From the NCBI GenBank assembly GCA_018648265.1, contig JABGRN010000038.1, forward strand, positions 1-46,181: 46,181 nucleotides of DNA, read 5' to 3'. This document shows, one piece after another, positions 1-8,758 of the stretch. Numbering within the stretch: position 1 is the stretch's first letter; each line of letters begins with the position of its first letter. The notes under the pieces were generated by a model. That model worked only from the letters and a program-made list of their open reading frames with translations. It was not told the DNA's origin and searched no databases. Both the position numbers and the translations under genes were made by a program. Source of the stretch: Prolixibacteraceae bacterium (GTDB lineage: Bacteria > Bacteroidota > Bacteroidia > Bacteroidales > Prolixibacteraceae).

Positions 1-73
1 TGTCCAACTCCTGCTCAAAAGGGTGTTTGAACAGTTCCAATGACAATTGATTTTGTGAAGTGTAGTTTATCAT
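1..73 (-). mobile_element. 5' end of a DDE transposase gene (IS5/IS1182-like), cut by the window edge
   Basis: The minus strand opens with ATG at 73 and stays open for 24 codons to the edge. The peptide begins MINYTSQNQLSLELF and continues with a PFEQELD segment. This pattern (a short N-terminal arm, then F-x-x-PF-x-x-x-LD) is typical of the N-terminal InsH/DUF772 region of IS5/IS1182-type transposases in Bacteroidota. Only the start is visible, so catalytic residues and intactness cannot be judged. The family call is by recognition of the N-terminus alone. Confidence 0.65.
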
Positions 74-393
74 AGATGCAAATGTTTTGAGTATAATTTA
101 CTCAATTCCTTGCATTTTAATGCATATTATTTAACTGAGATATCAACATATCTTGTTGATATAATGGACTTTAAATTGAGAAATGCTGAAAACCAGCAGA
201 ACCGAAGTAAATAAATTCTAATTTTTTTTAAAGGGGAGTGTCCGTTAATTGATGGAGGTTCCTTTTTTTAGGCTAAAATCAGGGAAGACAAACTCAAATT
301 TTAATGTTCAAAATAGTTTTGAAAACTGAAAATTGCGATGATTTATAAGTGAGATTTATTATTTATTTTGAAATCCGATCTTCAGGACTAAAT
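74..393. other. Gene-free stretch upstream of the transposase, with two perfect hairpins
   Basis: No convincing gene is present. Positions 87-105 form a 7-bp perfect stem (TTGAGTA/TACTCAA) and 140-162 a 9-bp perfect stem (ATATCAACA/TGTTGATAT). Both lie just upstream of the transposase start, so they probably belong to the insertion sequence end or its promoter region. The outer boundary of the element may lie near 235-260, where a GGGGAGTGTCC segment occurs, but the other end is outside the window and this cannot be confirmed. Confidence 0.4.
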
Positions 394-897
394 TTAATTA
401 ACCCCAAAAATATCGACAACAAAATAGAGGATCGAAAATATAACAATGACAAGCAAGCCAACCAAAAATAGAACCATAGACTTGCGGATTTGTCTATTTC
501 TTTGCAATAATTTAAACAGTTTAGAAATTTTCTGAATTTTATCAAGAACCTTTTCTAGAGCTACATTATCTTTAATTACATAATCGTAAGCACCAAATTT
601 TATACTATTTACAGCTACTTCCATACTTTCGTTTCCTGTTAAGAAAATAAACTCCGTTTTTGGACTTATCTTTTTAACTCTTCGCAATACATCAATTCCA
701 TTCATTTCTTCCAAAAAGTAATCCTGAATTACAACATCAGGAAATTCTCCATTTTTGAGTGCCTTTAAACACGCAGTCCCCGTATAAAACGACTTTACAT
801 TGGTGAAATCCTTTTTTTTAAGGAATGCAGTAACCAAATGATTATACATCTTATTATCTTCAACAACATAAATTAAGAAGTCTTTTTTGATAGCCAT
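394..897 (-). CDS. Response regulator receiver domain with a C-terminal membrane anchor
   Basis: A 167-aa protein with a receiver (REC) domain over residues 7-125: acidic pair E13/D14, phospho-acceptor D59 in VVIQDY, switch threonine T87 in FLTG and conserved K109. After a basic segment (RNRQIRKS) a single hydrophobic helix at 139-161 ends the protein, so the domain should sit on the cytoplasmic face of the inner membrane. There is no DNA-binding or enzymatic output domain. No histidine kinase gene is adjacent. It may be a phosphate sink or a membrane-localised partner that works by protein contact; that role is inference. The REC assignment is firm. Confidence 0.9.
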   Translation of the reverse strand: MAIKKDFLIYVVEDNKMYNHLVTAFLKKKDFTNVKSFYTGTACLKALKNGEFPDVVIQDYFLEEMNGIDVLRRVKKISPKTEFIFLTGNESMEVAVNSIKFGAYDYVIKDNVALEKVLDKIQKISKLFKLLQRNRQIRKSMVLFLVGLLVIVIFSILYFVVDIFGVN

Positions 898-1393
898 GGT
901 TTTATTTTTACGGATGTATTTTCACGAAGCCTAAAATTAAAATATTTATTTATAATTGACAATATTTATGTGAATAATGTTTTTTGTTATTAATTAAAAT
1001 GCTGTCAGACAAGCAAATGTATATTTGTCTCTATTTTATAATGTCGGTAATCAATCAACTAATTCTTTAATTTCTTTTGATTTTTGGTTTTCAAATTTTT
1101 TAAATCAAGTGAAATTTATTAATATATTGAATTTCTGGAGTGTACTGGCCATTCTTTTAAATCGGATTTATTTTAGAAATATTTTAGAACGGCAAAAATA
1201 TTTTTATAAATGTTTGTAAAATGTAGCACAAAACCGGGTATCGATCCAATAAATAATGGTTTTTACTTTATACAATTATTTTCGATTTTGTCGGGTTTTT
1301 TAATTATAAAGGGTCAATAAAATCTTTGTTTTTTAGAGAATTTGTGTTTGTTGCAATAAAAGTAGTTTTGTTATTTTTGCTAAAATTTAAATA
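898..1393. other. Intergenic region without a supported gene
   Basis: A very AT-rich divergent spacer between the response regulator (minus) and ubiD (plus). A short hairpin is possible at 1007-1030 (AGACAA/TTGTCT). A promoter for ubiD is listed separately. The 64-codon plus-strand ORF inside it has low complexity and no recognisable features. Confidence 0.5.
1372..1379 (+). promoter_or_regulatory. Bacteroidota-type -7 box for ubiD
   Basis: TATTTTTG matches the TAnnTTTG -7 consensus, with TTTG at 1347-1350 about 21 nt upstream as a -33 candidate. It lies 14 nt before the ubiD ATG, so the leader would be very short. Confidence 0.5.
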
Positions 1394-3289
1394 ATGTCAA
1401 TTAAAGATTTAAATACATTTATAGACCTACTCGAAAAACATGGTGAACTAATTCGTGTAAAATCGTTTGTAAGTCCAGATTTGGAAATTACCGAAATTAC
1501 CGATCGGATTTCAAAACAAAAAGACGGAGGTAAAGCAATTCTATTTGAAAACACCGGAACAGGATTCCCACTTTTAATAAACGCTTTGGGTTCAGAAAAA
1601 AGAGTTTCGCTCGCTTTTGGGCGTAATTCAGTTTTCGATTTGGAAAAGGAAATTGAAGGATTATTTGTTGATTTGATGCGACCAAAAGACAATTTGTGGG
1701 ACAAACTAAAACTGTTGCCAAAATTAAAAGATGTTGCACAATGGATGCCTAAAAAGGTAAAACGGAAAGGGGTTTGTCAGGAAATAATTATTGAAAACCC
1801 CGACTTAAATACACTTCCTATTTTAAAATGCTGGCCCGCCGATGGTGGTAAATTTGTTACACTTCCTGGAGTTCACACTGTCGATCCCGAAACAAACACA
1901 CCAAATCTGGGAATGTACCGGATGCAAATTTTCGAAAAAAACATGACAGGAATGCACTGGCATAAACATAAAACGGGTGCGAATCATTTTGAAAAATATA
2001 AAAAGCTGGGAATGAAAATGCCTGTTTCGGTTGCGCTGGGTGGTGATTTGGTTTACACTTATGCAGCAACCGCACCCATGCCGGAAAATTTCGACGAGTA
2101 TTTGTTGGCAGGTTTTCTGCGTAAAAAACCGGTGAAATTGGTGAAATGTTTATCTAATGATTTGTATGTTCCCGAGGATTCAGATTTTGTAATCGAAGGA
2201 TTTGTGGATCCGGCGGAAGAATTGATTTGGGAAGGTCCGTTTGGCGACCACACCGGGTTTTATTCGCTTGCCGATTGGTACCCCAAATTTCATGTAACAT
2301 GTATTACACATAAAAAAAATGCAGTTTATCCGGCAACAATTGTTGGGATTCCGCCAATGGAAGATGCGTATATTGGATTAGCTACCGAACGTATTTTTTT
2401 AACGCCAATCAGAATGTCGATGGTGCCCGAACTTAAAAATATGATTTTACCGGTGGCAGGTGTTGCACATAATTTTACGGTTGCAAATATCGAAAAAAGT
2501 TACCCCGGACAAGCTGTAAAAGTGATGAACTCTCTCTGGGGAGCCGGGCAAATGATGTTCAATAAAGTTTTGGTAGTTGTTGATGCTGAAGTGGATATCG
2601 ACAATACTACAGAATTAATAAAATCATTTACAGAAAATTTTAATCCGGTTTATAGCCTTCATTTCTCAAAAGGTCCGCTTGATGTTCTCGACCACTCTTC
2701 CAGCAAATTTGCTTTTGGATCAAAATTGGGAATCGACTTAACGAAACCTTTTCCTGAAGAAATAAATTCAGAAGCGATTAAGGATTCGGAAGTTATTTTC
2801 GACGAAAAATCGTTGTCTGAAATTCCGGAATTAACCGGATTTCTAAATTTGAGTGAAACATTAAATTTACCCATCATTTTGCTGAATGTTGAAAAAAAAT
2901 CGGGATTTGAAAAAGCGGAACTTGAAAAGCAGCTTCAAAATGTATCAGGGATTTCGAATTTTAAAATAATATTATTTTTTAATGATGGTGCAGATTTAAA
3001 CGATTCGTTCACATTAATCTGGTTGCTTGGCGGTAACCTAGAGCCAAGTCGCGATATTTCAGTTTTGAAAGTTGAAAACGATGCTCAAATTGTTTTAGTC
3101 GATGCAACTTTTAAAACTGGCGAACACGACAACTTTAAACGCGACTGGCCAAATATTGTAACTATGGAAGAAAAAACAATTACTGATATTAATAAAAAAT
3201 GGACGGAACTTGGATTGGGCGATTTTATCGAAAGTCCATCTTTAAAATTTAAATCTCTTGTAAAAGGTGAGGGTGCAGTGAGGGAGTAA
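1394..3289 (+). CDS. UbiD family decarboxylase (probably menaquinone/futalosine pathway)
   Basis: A 631-aa UbiD-family enzyme that should use prenylated FMN for reversible decarboxylation of an aromatic or unsaturated acid. Conserved signatures include NLGMYRMQ (N171, R176), the HWHKH segment, VALGGDL, and EGPFGDHTG (E280, D285), matching the prFMN/metal and acid-base regions of the family. It is longer than E. coli UbiD (about 500 aa), in line with the long UbiD-like proteins of Bacteroidota usually annotated as menaquinone biosynthesis decarboxylases. No other menaquinone gene is adjacent and no UbiX prenyltransferase is in the window, so the substrate is inferred. Transcription is probably monocistronic. 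Confidence 0.88.
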   Translation: MSIKDLNTFIDLLEKHGELIRVKSFVSPDLEITEITDRISKQKDGGKAILFENTGTGFPLLINALGSEKRVSLAFGRNSVFDLEKEIEGLFVDLMRPKDNLWDKLKLLPKLKDVAQWMPKKVKRKGVCQEIIIENPDLNTLPILKCWPADGGKFVTLPGVHTVDPETNTPNLGMYRMQIFEKNMTGMHWHKHKTGANHFEKYKKLGMKMPVSVALGGDLVYTYAATAPMPENFDEYLLAGFLRKKPVKLVKCLSNDLYVPEDSDFVIEGFVDPAEELIWEGPFGDHTGFYSLADWYPKFHVTCITHKKNAVYPATIVGIPPMEDAYIGLATERIFLTPIRMSMVPELKNMILPVAGVAHNFTVANIEKSYPGQAVKVMNSLWGAGQMMFNKVLVVVDAEVDIDNTTELIKSFTENFNPVYSLHFSKGPLDVLDHSSSKFAFGSKLGIDLTKPFPEEINSEAIKDSEVIFDEKSLSEIPELTGFLNLSETLNLPIILLNVEKKSGFEKAELEKQLQNVSGISNFKIILFFNDGADLNDSFTLIWLLGGNLEPSRDISVLKVENDAQIVLVDATFKTGEHDNFKRDWPNIVTMEEKTITDINKKWTELGLGDFIESPSLKFKSLVKGEGAVRE

Positions 3290-3621
3290 AGTCCTTGATT
3301 TAGTTGTTGCCATTGGTTTTGTCATTTCGAACATAGTGAGAAATCTGCCCAACTTGGCGAGAGATTCCTCAGTCATTCTTCCTGTCAATGATGGATTTAT
3401 GTAAAATATTGTTTCGTAATGAATTGCCAAATCTCAAAAATACAAATGACAAATAAATACCAAATCTCAAAAAGTTAAATTTTCAAAACGAATTCATTCC
3501 AAGGAATTTGGGATTTTATTAAATTGGGATTTATTTGAAATTTGATAATTATTTTTTGGGATTTCTGTCATTATCTCATTATGCCTAATAAAATTAGGTG
3601 AACTCTCGAAATGACAATTGG
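3290..3621. repeat. Composite inverted-repeat element between ubiD and the fRMsr gene
   Basis: A gene-free stretch between convergent genes. GTCATTTCGAACATAG near 3320 is echoed inverted by CGAAATGACA near 3607, giving loosely paired ends. Positions 3401-3441 match 22316-22356 at about 37 of 41 bases, so this belongs to a dispersed repeat family. CAAATCTCAAAAA-type motifs recur inside. Confidence 0.6.
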
Positions 3622-4086
3622 CTACACATAAACTAACTCCAAAATCTTCTCCAGCCATTTTGCATCTACTTCCGAAAATGATGCTCGTTCAGAACTGTCA
3701 ACATCTAAAACCCCAATTATTTCTCCACTTTTATTTTTGAATGGAACAACAATCTCAGAATTCGATCTCGAATCGCAAGCGATGTGATTTGGAAAACTAT
3801 GTACGTCTTCAACAACAAATGTTTTTTTCTGATTAAAAGCTGCCCAGCAAACTCCTTTATCTTTCTCCAAAATCTGGCAGGCAACCGGTCCCTGGTACAT
3901 GTTGACAGTCATTTCGCCATCTTCAATCAAATAAAAACCGGTCCAGAAAAAATAGTCCAATTTATGATGAAGGACCGCAATGATGGTTGCCATGCGAGCA
4001 GTTGAATTATTACTTTTTAAAACCAAGTCACTCAATTGTTTGTAAATTCTTGAGTATCTACCTTCCTTTTTATTTTCTTCCATCAA
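3622..4086 (-). CDS. Free methionine-(R)-sulfoxide reductase (GAF-domain fRMsr)
   Basis: A 154-aa single GAF domain. It carries the three cysteines characteristic of free-Met-R-sulfoxide reductases: C70 in GPVAC, C80 in KGVC and C104 in HIACD, followed by the SEIVVP strand. These enzymes reduce free methionine-(R)-sulfoxide in the cytoplasm with thioredoxin as electron donor. Length and motif order fit the family, which distinguishes it from signalling GAF domains that lack these cysteines. It faces ubiD convergently and is divergent from the DUF4870 gene. Two thioredoxin-fold proteins are encoded about 4 kb away, but no operon link is visible. Confidence 0.9.
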   Translation of the reverse strand: MMEENKKEGRYSRIYKQLSDLVLKSNNSTARMATIIAVLHHKLDYFFWTGFYLIEDGEMTVNMYQGPVACQILEKDKGVCWAAFNQKKTFVVEDVHSFPNHIACDSRSNSEIVVPFKNKSGEIIGVLDVDSSERASFSEVDAKWLEKILELVYV

Positions 4087-4160
4087 AAATTAATTTTCTT
4101 AATTCTAAAATGCGAATAAACAAAAAATGATTAGTTTTAAGTCAAAAAAAAATTAAAATT

Positions 4161-4517
4161 ATGGAACGTATCGTTACTGACCCAAACGAAAAACAGTGGG
4201 GAATGTTTACTCATTTAAGCGCCCTGGCAACTTTAGTTGGTATCCCTTTTGGAAATATAATTGGTCCATTAATTATTTATCTTATAAAAAAAGATGAATT
4301 TGAATTTGTTGACGATCAAGGGAAAGAGGTGTTAAACTTCCAAATTACCTGGTCGCTTATTTTTATTGTTTCGGCAATTTTAATTATTGTAGGAATTGGT
4401 GTTTTAATGTTGATTGGTTTTGGAATTGCCTGGCTTGTTTTAGTAATTGTAGGAACAGTGGCGGCAAATAATGGGCAATATTACAGGTATCCATTTACTT
4501 ATCGGTTTTTGAAATGA
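4161..4517 (+). CDS. DUF4870 small membrane protein
   Basis: A 118-aa protein beginning with a polar segment (EKQWGMFTHLSAL) and containing about three hydrophobic helices. The order HLSALA, then GPLIIYLIKKDEFEFVDDQGKEVLNF, then two long hydrophobic segments fits the DUF4870/Tic20-like membrane family. Its molecular function is unknown. It stands alone, divergent from the fRMsr gene and 78 nt before hisS, which has its own promoter. Confidence 0.82.
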   Translation: MERIVTDPNEKQWGMFTHLSALATLVGIPFGNIIGPLIIYLIKKDEFEFVDDQGKEVLNFQITWSLIFIVSAILIIVGIGVLMLIGFGIAWLVLVIVGTVAANNGQYYRYPFTYRFLK

Positions 4518-4566
4518 AAATTTCTTAAATCAACTTTTATATTTCGGATTTCGATTTCTTTTTCCC

Positions 4567-4574
4567 TATTTTTG
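4567..4574 (+). promoter_or_regulatory. -7 box for hisS
   Basis: TATTTTTG followed by C fits the TAnnTTTGc -7 element and lies 21 nt before the hisS ATG. No clear -33 TTTG is visible. Confidence 0.5.
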
Positions 4575-4595
4575 CACCCTCAAATAATGTAATAG

Positions 4596-5957
4596 ATGGC
4601 ACAAAAACCTTCAATTCCAAAAGGAACCCGAGACTTTTCTCCCACTGAAATGGTGAGAAGAAATTATATATTCGATGCTATAAAAAGAGTTTTTCGTTTG
4701 TACGGGTTTCAACCTATCGAAACACCTGCAATGGAAAACCTTTCAACTTTAACAGGGAAATACGGTGAAGAGGGTGATAAGTTGCTTTTTAAAATCCTTA
4801 ATTCCGGTGATTTTATTTCGAAGGTTTCGGATGAACTTTTAAATGAGAGAAATTCAAATAAACTGACAACAAAAATATCTGAAAAGGGATTGCGTTACGA
4901 CCTGACTGTACCATTTGCACGATACGTTGTACAAAACCAAAACGATATTACATTTCCTTTTAAACGTTATCAGATTCAACCAGTTTGGCGTGCCGATCGG
5001 CCACAAAAAGGGCGTTATCGAGAATTTTACCAATGTGATGTAGATGTAATTGGAAGCAACAGTTTACTAAACGAAACAGAACTTGTACAAATTATCGACG
5101 ATGTTTTTACTAGTCTGAATATTAAAACTGTCGTTAAAATAAATAACCGAAAAATTCTTGCCGGAATTGCCGAAGTAATTGGCGAAAATGATCGAATTAT
5201 TGATATTACTGTGGCCATCGACAAACTCGATAAAATTGGTTTGGCGAAGGTAAATGTAGAGCTTTCGGAAAAAGGTGTTTCTGATGAAGCCATTTTAAAA
5301 CTTCAGCCAATTTTAGCTTTGGAAGGAAACTGTGACGATAAAATTGCTCAATTGGAAGTTGTTTTAAACACTTCAGAAGTTGGAATGAAAGGTGTAAACG
5401 AAATCAAATTGTTATTTGCTTATTTAAATAATCTGAGTTTGAAAACCGACGTTGAATTGGATTTAACTTTGGCTCGCGGATTAAATTATTACACTGGTGC
5501 AATTTTCGAGGTGAAAGCAAAAGATTTTGATATTGGAAGTATTTGCGGAGGTGGCCGATACGACGACTTGACAGGAATTTTTGGGCTTCCCAATGTTTCT
5601 GGAGTTGGCGTTTCGTTTGGTGCTGAGCGAATTTACGATATTCTTTCTCAACAAGACCTTTTTCCATCAGATTCATTAGAAACAACAAAAGTAATGTTTG
5701 TAAATTTTGGCGAAAAAGAAGAAGTTTATTGTTTGCCAGTGTTGACCGATTTGCGAAAAAACGGAATAAATACAGAAATTTATCCTGAAAATGCAAAAAT
5801 GAAAAAGCAGATGAACTATGCCAATAAAAAGCAAATTCCATTTGTTGTGTTGGCTGGTGAGTCCGAAATGAGTAAAAATAGGTTCACTCTGAAAAATATG
5901 ACAAGTGGCGATCAAAAAAGTGTAACTGCCAAAGAACTGATAAATATCCTTTCTTAA
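4596..5957 (+). CDS. hisS: Histidyl-tRNA synthetase
   Basis: A 453-aa class II aminoacyl-tRNA synthetase that charges tRNA-His. Visible signatures are KGTRDFSP at the N-terminus, motif 1 ([12 protein letters not shown]), motif 2 ([23 protein letters not shown] with its arginine), the histidine-specific [10 protein letters not shown], and motif 3 (SFGAERI near residue 345). A C-terminal anticodon-binding domain covers about residues 365-453 ([18 protein letters not shown]). It is full length for the family. No cotranscribed partner is evident. Confidence 0.97.
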   Translation: MAQKPSIPKGTRDFSPTEMVRRNYIFDAIKRVFRLYGFQPIETPAMENLSTLTGKYGEEGDKLLFKILNSGDFISKVSDELLNERNSNKLTTKISEKGLRYDLTVPFARYVVQNQNDITFPFKRYQIQPVWRADRPQKGRYREFYQCDVDVIGSNSLLNETELVQIIDDVFTSLNIKTVVKINNRKILAGIAEVIGENDRIIDITVAIDKLDKIGLAKVNVELSEKGVSDEAILKLQPILALEGNCDDKIAQLEVVLNTSEVGMKGVNEIKLLFAYLNNLSLKTDVELDLTLARGLNYYTGAIFEVKAKDFDIGSICGGGRYDDLTGIFGLPNVSGVGVSFGAERIYDILSQQDLFPSDSLETTKVMFVNFGEKEEVYCLPVLTDLRKNGINTEIYPENAKMKKQMNYANKKQIPFVVLAGESEMSKNRFTLKNMTSGDQKSVTAKELINILS

Positions 5958-6228
5958 GCATCTTTCTTGTGCGAAATTGCCATAAAATTGAGGCAATGTT
6001 TTTATCAATTACAAATCGTCCGTTAAAAAATCTCGGAGGAGACGTTCGATTTCCGTGATTTTATATTTTGTTTTGTTTATCCTTCGACTTTGCGATATGT
6101 GACGGTTGTAGTGAGCGTTGTCGAATAATATTTTCTATTGTGAACTATGTGCCTAATGTGGTTTAAGAAAATAAATACCACATAGACACAATAGAACACA
6201 TTAGTTTTCCACACATTTAATAATTATT
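5958..6228. repeat. Intergenic spacer with an imperfect palindrome upstream of hutH
   Basis: Positions 6135-6162 and 6177-6204 are imperfect inverted repeats built from CTATTGTG, CTATGTG and AATGTGGT words, including ACCACATAGACACAATAG. The hairpin would end about 25 nt before the hutH start codon. It resembles common palindromic intergenic repeats in this phylum. Nothing else was recognised in the spacer. Confidence 0.55.
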
Positions 6229-7740
6229 ATGAAATCACAGATATTCGAAATTAGCCCCGACAACCTAACATTTGAAATTATTCAGGATATTCTTGAAAAT
6301 GAAGTAAAACTCCGGCTTTCAGAAAAATCAGAAAGATTAATTCTGAAAAGCAAACAATTCCTTGATGAGAAACTGGCTGAATCTAAAAAACCACTTTATG
6401 GGATAAATACCGGTTTTGGGGCTTTATGCGACATCGAAATTTCGAAAAACGATTTAAGTAAATTACAGGAAAACCTGGTGATTTCTCACGCTTGTAATGT
6501 TGGTCCGGAAGTTCCGTCCGATGTAGTAAAATTAATGTTATTGTTAAAAATCCATGCTTTGTCGAAAGGTAACTCAGCAGTTCAATTAATTACTGTTCAG
6601 CGAATTATCGATTTGTTCAATAATAATATCCTACCTGTTGTTTGCGAACAGGGAAGCCTTGGGGCCAGTGGCGATTTGGCACCTCTGGCGATGCTGTTTC
6701 TTCCGTTGTTGGGTTTAGGTGAAGTAAATTTTGAAGGAAAAAGAACCGAGGCGAAGGATGTGTTGAAAAGTTTTGGATGGGAAGCAGTTAAACTTGAAGC
6801 AAAAGAAGGATTGGCATTATTGAACGGTACGCAGTTTATGGGTGCTTTTGGGGTTTATACTTTACTTAAAACTTTTCGGATTATTGATCAATCGGATGTT
6901 ATCGGTGCATTATCGCTCGATGCTTTTAACGGATTGATTGAACCATTTATGGAAAATATCCAGCGGATCAGGCCTCATAAAGGTCAAGCTGTTACGGCTG
7001 CAAACTTCAGGTTTATTCTTTCAGGAAGCGAAATTCTGGACGGAAAGAAAGAACATATCCAGGATCCTTATTCTTTTCGTTGTATCCCGCAAGTCCATGG
7101 TGCGGTAAAAGATGCCGTGAATTATGTAGCCGGTGTTTTTGAAATCGAAATCAATTCGGTTACCGACAATCCAACCGTTTTTCCCGATGAGGATCAAATT
7201 GTTTCGGGGGGTAATTTTCATGGCGAACCGCTTGCTTTGTCGTTAGATTTTCTTGCAATGGCGCTCAGCGAACTTGGAAGTATATCTGAACGCCGCACTT
7301 ACAGGTTGATAGCCGGTGAACGTGGATTACCAGAATTTCTGGTAGCTAAACCAGGACTGAATTCTGGTTTTATGATTCCCCAATATGCGGCGGCTTCAAT
7401 TGTTAGCCAAAGTAAACAGCTTTGTACTCCGGCATCAGTAGATTCTATTCCATCGTCGAACGAACAGGAAGATCATGTGAGCATGGGAGGAAACGCGGCA
7501 ACTAAAGGTTTGAAGGTAGTATTGAATACTGAAAAAATTCTGGCAATTGAATTGTACAATGCTGCTCAGGCCATGGATTTTAGAAAGCCATTAAAAACTT
7601 CAGTTTTTTTAGAAGAATTTTTAAAGGAATATCGAAAAACAGTTGCATTTGTTAAGCACGATGTTTTAATGTACAAAGGGATAAACAAGACAGTGGAATT
7701 TTTAAATAATACAAAAATAAAAAGGCTGGCTATCAAATGA
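6229..7740 (+). CDS. hutH: Histidine ammonia-lyase
   Basis: A 503-aa aromatic amino acid ammonia-lyase. The MIO cofactor-forming triad is A146-S147-G148 in GSLGASGDLAPLA. YGINTGFGAL near residue 60 carries the catalytic tyrosine loop. The LVISHACNVG segment has the SH pair usual for histidine rather than tyrosine or phenylalanine as substrate. The product would be urocanate, the first step of histidine breakdown. No hutU, hutI or hutG lies nearby, so the rest of the pathway must be elsewhere. A terminator overlaps the last codons. Confidence 0.93.
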   Translation: MKSQIFEISPDNLTFEIIQDILENEVKLRLSEKSERLILKSKQFLDEKLAESKKPLYGINTGFGALCDIEISKNDLSKLQENLVISHACNVGPEVPSDVVKLMLLLKIHALSKGNSAVQLITVQRIIDLFNNNILPVVCEQGSLGASGDLAPLAMLFLPLLGLGEVNFEGKRTEAKDVLKSFGWEAVKLEAKEGLALLNGTQFMGAFGVYTLLKTFRIIDQSDVIGALSLDAFNGLIEPFMENIQRIRPHKGQAVTAANFRFILSGSEILDGKKEHIQDPYSFRCIPQVHGAVKDAVNYVAGVFEIEINSVTDNPTVFPDEDQIVSGGNFHGEPLALSLDFLAMALSELGSISERRTYRLIAGERGLPEFLVAKPGLNSGFMIPQYAAASIVSQSKQLCTPASVDSIPSSNEQEDHVSMGGNAATKGLKVVLNTEKILAIELYNAAQAMDFRKPLKTSVFLEEFLKEYRKTVAFVKHDVLMYKGINKTVEFLNNTKIKRLAIK

Positions 7741-7757
7741 TAACCAGCCCTTTTTGT
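7720..7757. terminator. Bidirectional intrinsic terminator between hutH and groES
   Basis: GGCTGGCTATC and GATAACCAGCC form an 11-bp stem with one mismatch and an AAAT loop. It is followed by CTTTTT on the plus strand and preceded by an A-run that gives a T-run on the minus strand. It serves two convergent genes and begins inside the 3' end of hutH. Confidence 0.85.
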
Positions 7758-7827
7758 CGATTTTTTAAACCGTCAACTGACGGAAATGTTTTGGCAGAAT
7801 GGGTAAAATCCCGAACGGCAGCTTTTT

Positions 7828-8124
7828 TTAAATAGATTCCGTTTCTACAATTTTCGACAGAATCTCGGCATAAGGCAACAATAAGTATTTTTTATCGCCG
7901 AAATCGATTTCTGTACCGGCGAATTTCTTGTAAAGGACCTCATCGCCCGGAGCTATTTCTGCGTTCTCGATATTGCTGATTGCAATCACTTTTGCTACTT
8001 CTTGTTTCTCTTGTGCAGATTCAGGAATAATAATTCCTGTAGCAGTTTTCTGTTCTGAATTGTCTTCTGTCAATTCTAACAAAACATTTTGGTTAATAGG
8101 CTGTAATTCTTTCATTTTTACCAT
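7828..8124 (-). CDS. GroES-like co-chaperonin (orphan)
   Basis: A 98-aa Cpn10 fold protein. It has LQPINQNVLLEL at the N-terminus, a mobile-loop region KTATGIIIPE, GDEVLYKKFAGTEIDF, and KYLLLPYAEILSKI at the end. The mobile loop lacks the usual double glycine but keeps the GII hydrophobic contact. No groEL is adjacent, so it is probably a second GroES-like protein. It begins 21 nt after the thioredoxin lipoprotein stop on the same strand and is likely cotranscribed. ATG 8124 and ATG 8115 are both possible starts; the longer is given. Whether it caps GroEL is unknown. Confidence 0.85.
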   Translation of the reverse strand: MVKMKELQPINQNVLLELTEDNSEQKTATGIIIPESAQEKQEVAKVIAISNIENAEIAPGDEVLYKKFAGTEIDFGDKKYLLLPYAEILSKIVETESI

Positions 8125-8145
8125 TCTTAAATTTATAGTTATAAA

Positions 8146-8670
8146 CTAATTCGAAGTTAATAAATACTTATCGATATTCTCTATGAACATGTTTTTTGTG
8201 GCTTCTTTTGATCTGCCAATCCCTGACATCATCACTGGTTTACCATCTTTGGGAATGTAAAGAAACGCAGGAATTCCACTAATTCCAAATACACCGGCTA
8301 ATTCTCGCTCTACCTGGGTGTCAATTTTATAAACTATGATTTTTCCTGCATATTCATTCGAAATTTCTTCTAAAATGGGCGCGGCAGTTTTACATGGTCC
8401 ACACCAGTCGGCATAAAAATCAATCATTGCAGGTTTGTCACCTTTAAACTTCCATTCTTGTGGTGACGCATTGTAATCCCAAACCTCTTTTAAAAAAACT
8501 TCTTTTGTCAACTTAACCGAACCACCTTTAACATTATCGTTTTCTGAAACCGGTTCAGTTGGGGTTTCAATAGTTGTTTCATTTGTGTTGCTGTTTTCTT
8601 TAGCCTGGCTCGAATTACAGCTTTGCAACGTAAATACTGCAATTGCCAGGATGAATACTAATTTTTTCAT
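8146..8670 (-). CDS. Thioredoxin-family lipoprotein
   Basis: A 174-aa protein with a lipoprotein signal (cysteine C18 after LQS), an acidic and Thr/Ser-rich linker to about residue 50, then a thioredoxin domain with WCGPC (C90, C93) and a cis-proline in GIPAF. It should face the periplasm, anchored to a membrane, acting as a thiol-disulfide oxidoreductase. The CGPC active site suggests a thioredoxin-like reductant. It sits between the Trx-Grx fusion (88 nt upstream) and the groES-like gene (21 nt downstream) on one strand. Confidence 0.9.
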   Translation of the reverse strand: MKKLVFILAIAVFTLQSCNSSQAKENSNTNETTIETPTEPVSENDNVKGGSVKLTKEVFLKEVWDYNASPQEWKFKGDKPAMIDFYADWCGPCKTAAPILEEISNEYAGKIIVYKIDTQVERELAGVFGISGIPAFLYIPKDGKPVMMSGIGRSKEATKNMFIENIDKYLLTSN

Positions 8671-8758
8671 TTTGTTTTATTTTATTTTTGTTCTTTTTAA
8701 TTGTGTGGAAATTTAAAATCGAATTTGAGCATCGTTTCTAAATTTTTGTCTTTAGTTA

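Noticed and set aside
1130-1170. Possible sigma-54 promoter (GTACTGGCCATTC)
   Set aside because: The -12 GC element at the right distance is missing, so it does not fit TGGCAC-N5-TTGC.
1025-1219. 64-codon plus-strand ORF upstream of ubiD
   Set aside because: Very high Phe/Asn/Ile/Leu content typical of AT-rich non-coding DNA; no motif and no plausible operon role.
5404-5841. 145-codon minus-strand ORF opposite hisS
   Set aside because: Antisense shadow of an intact, well-conserved synthetase.
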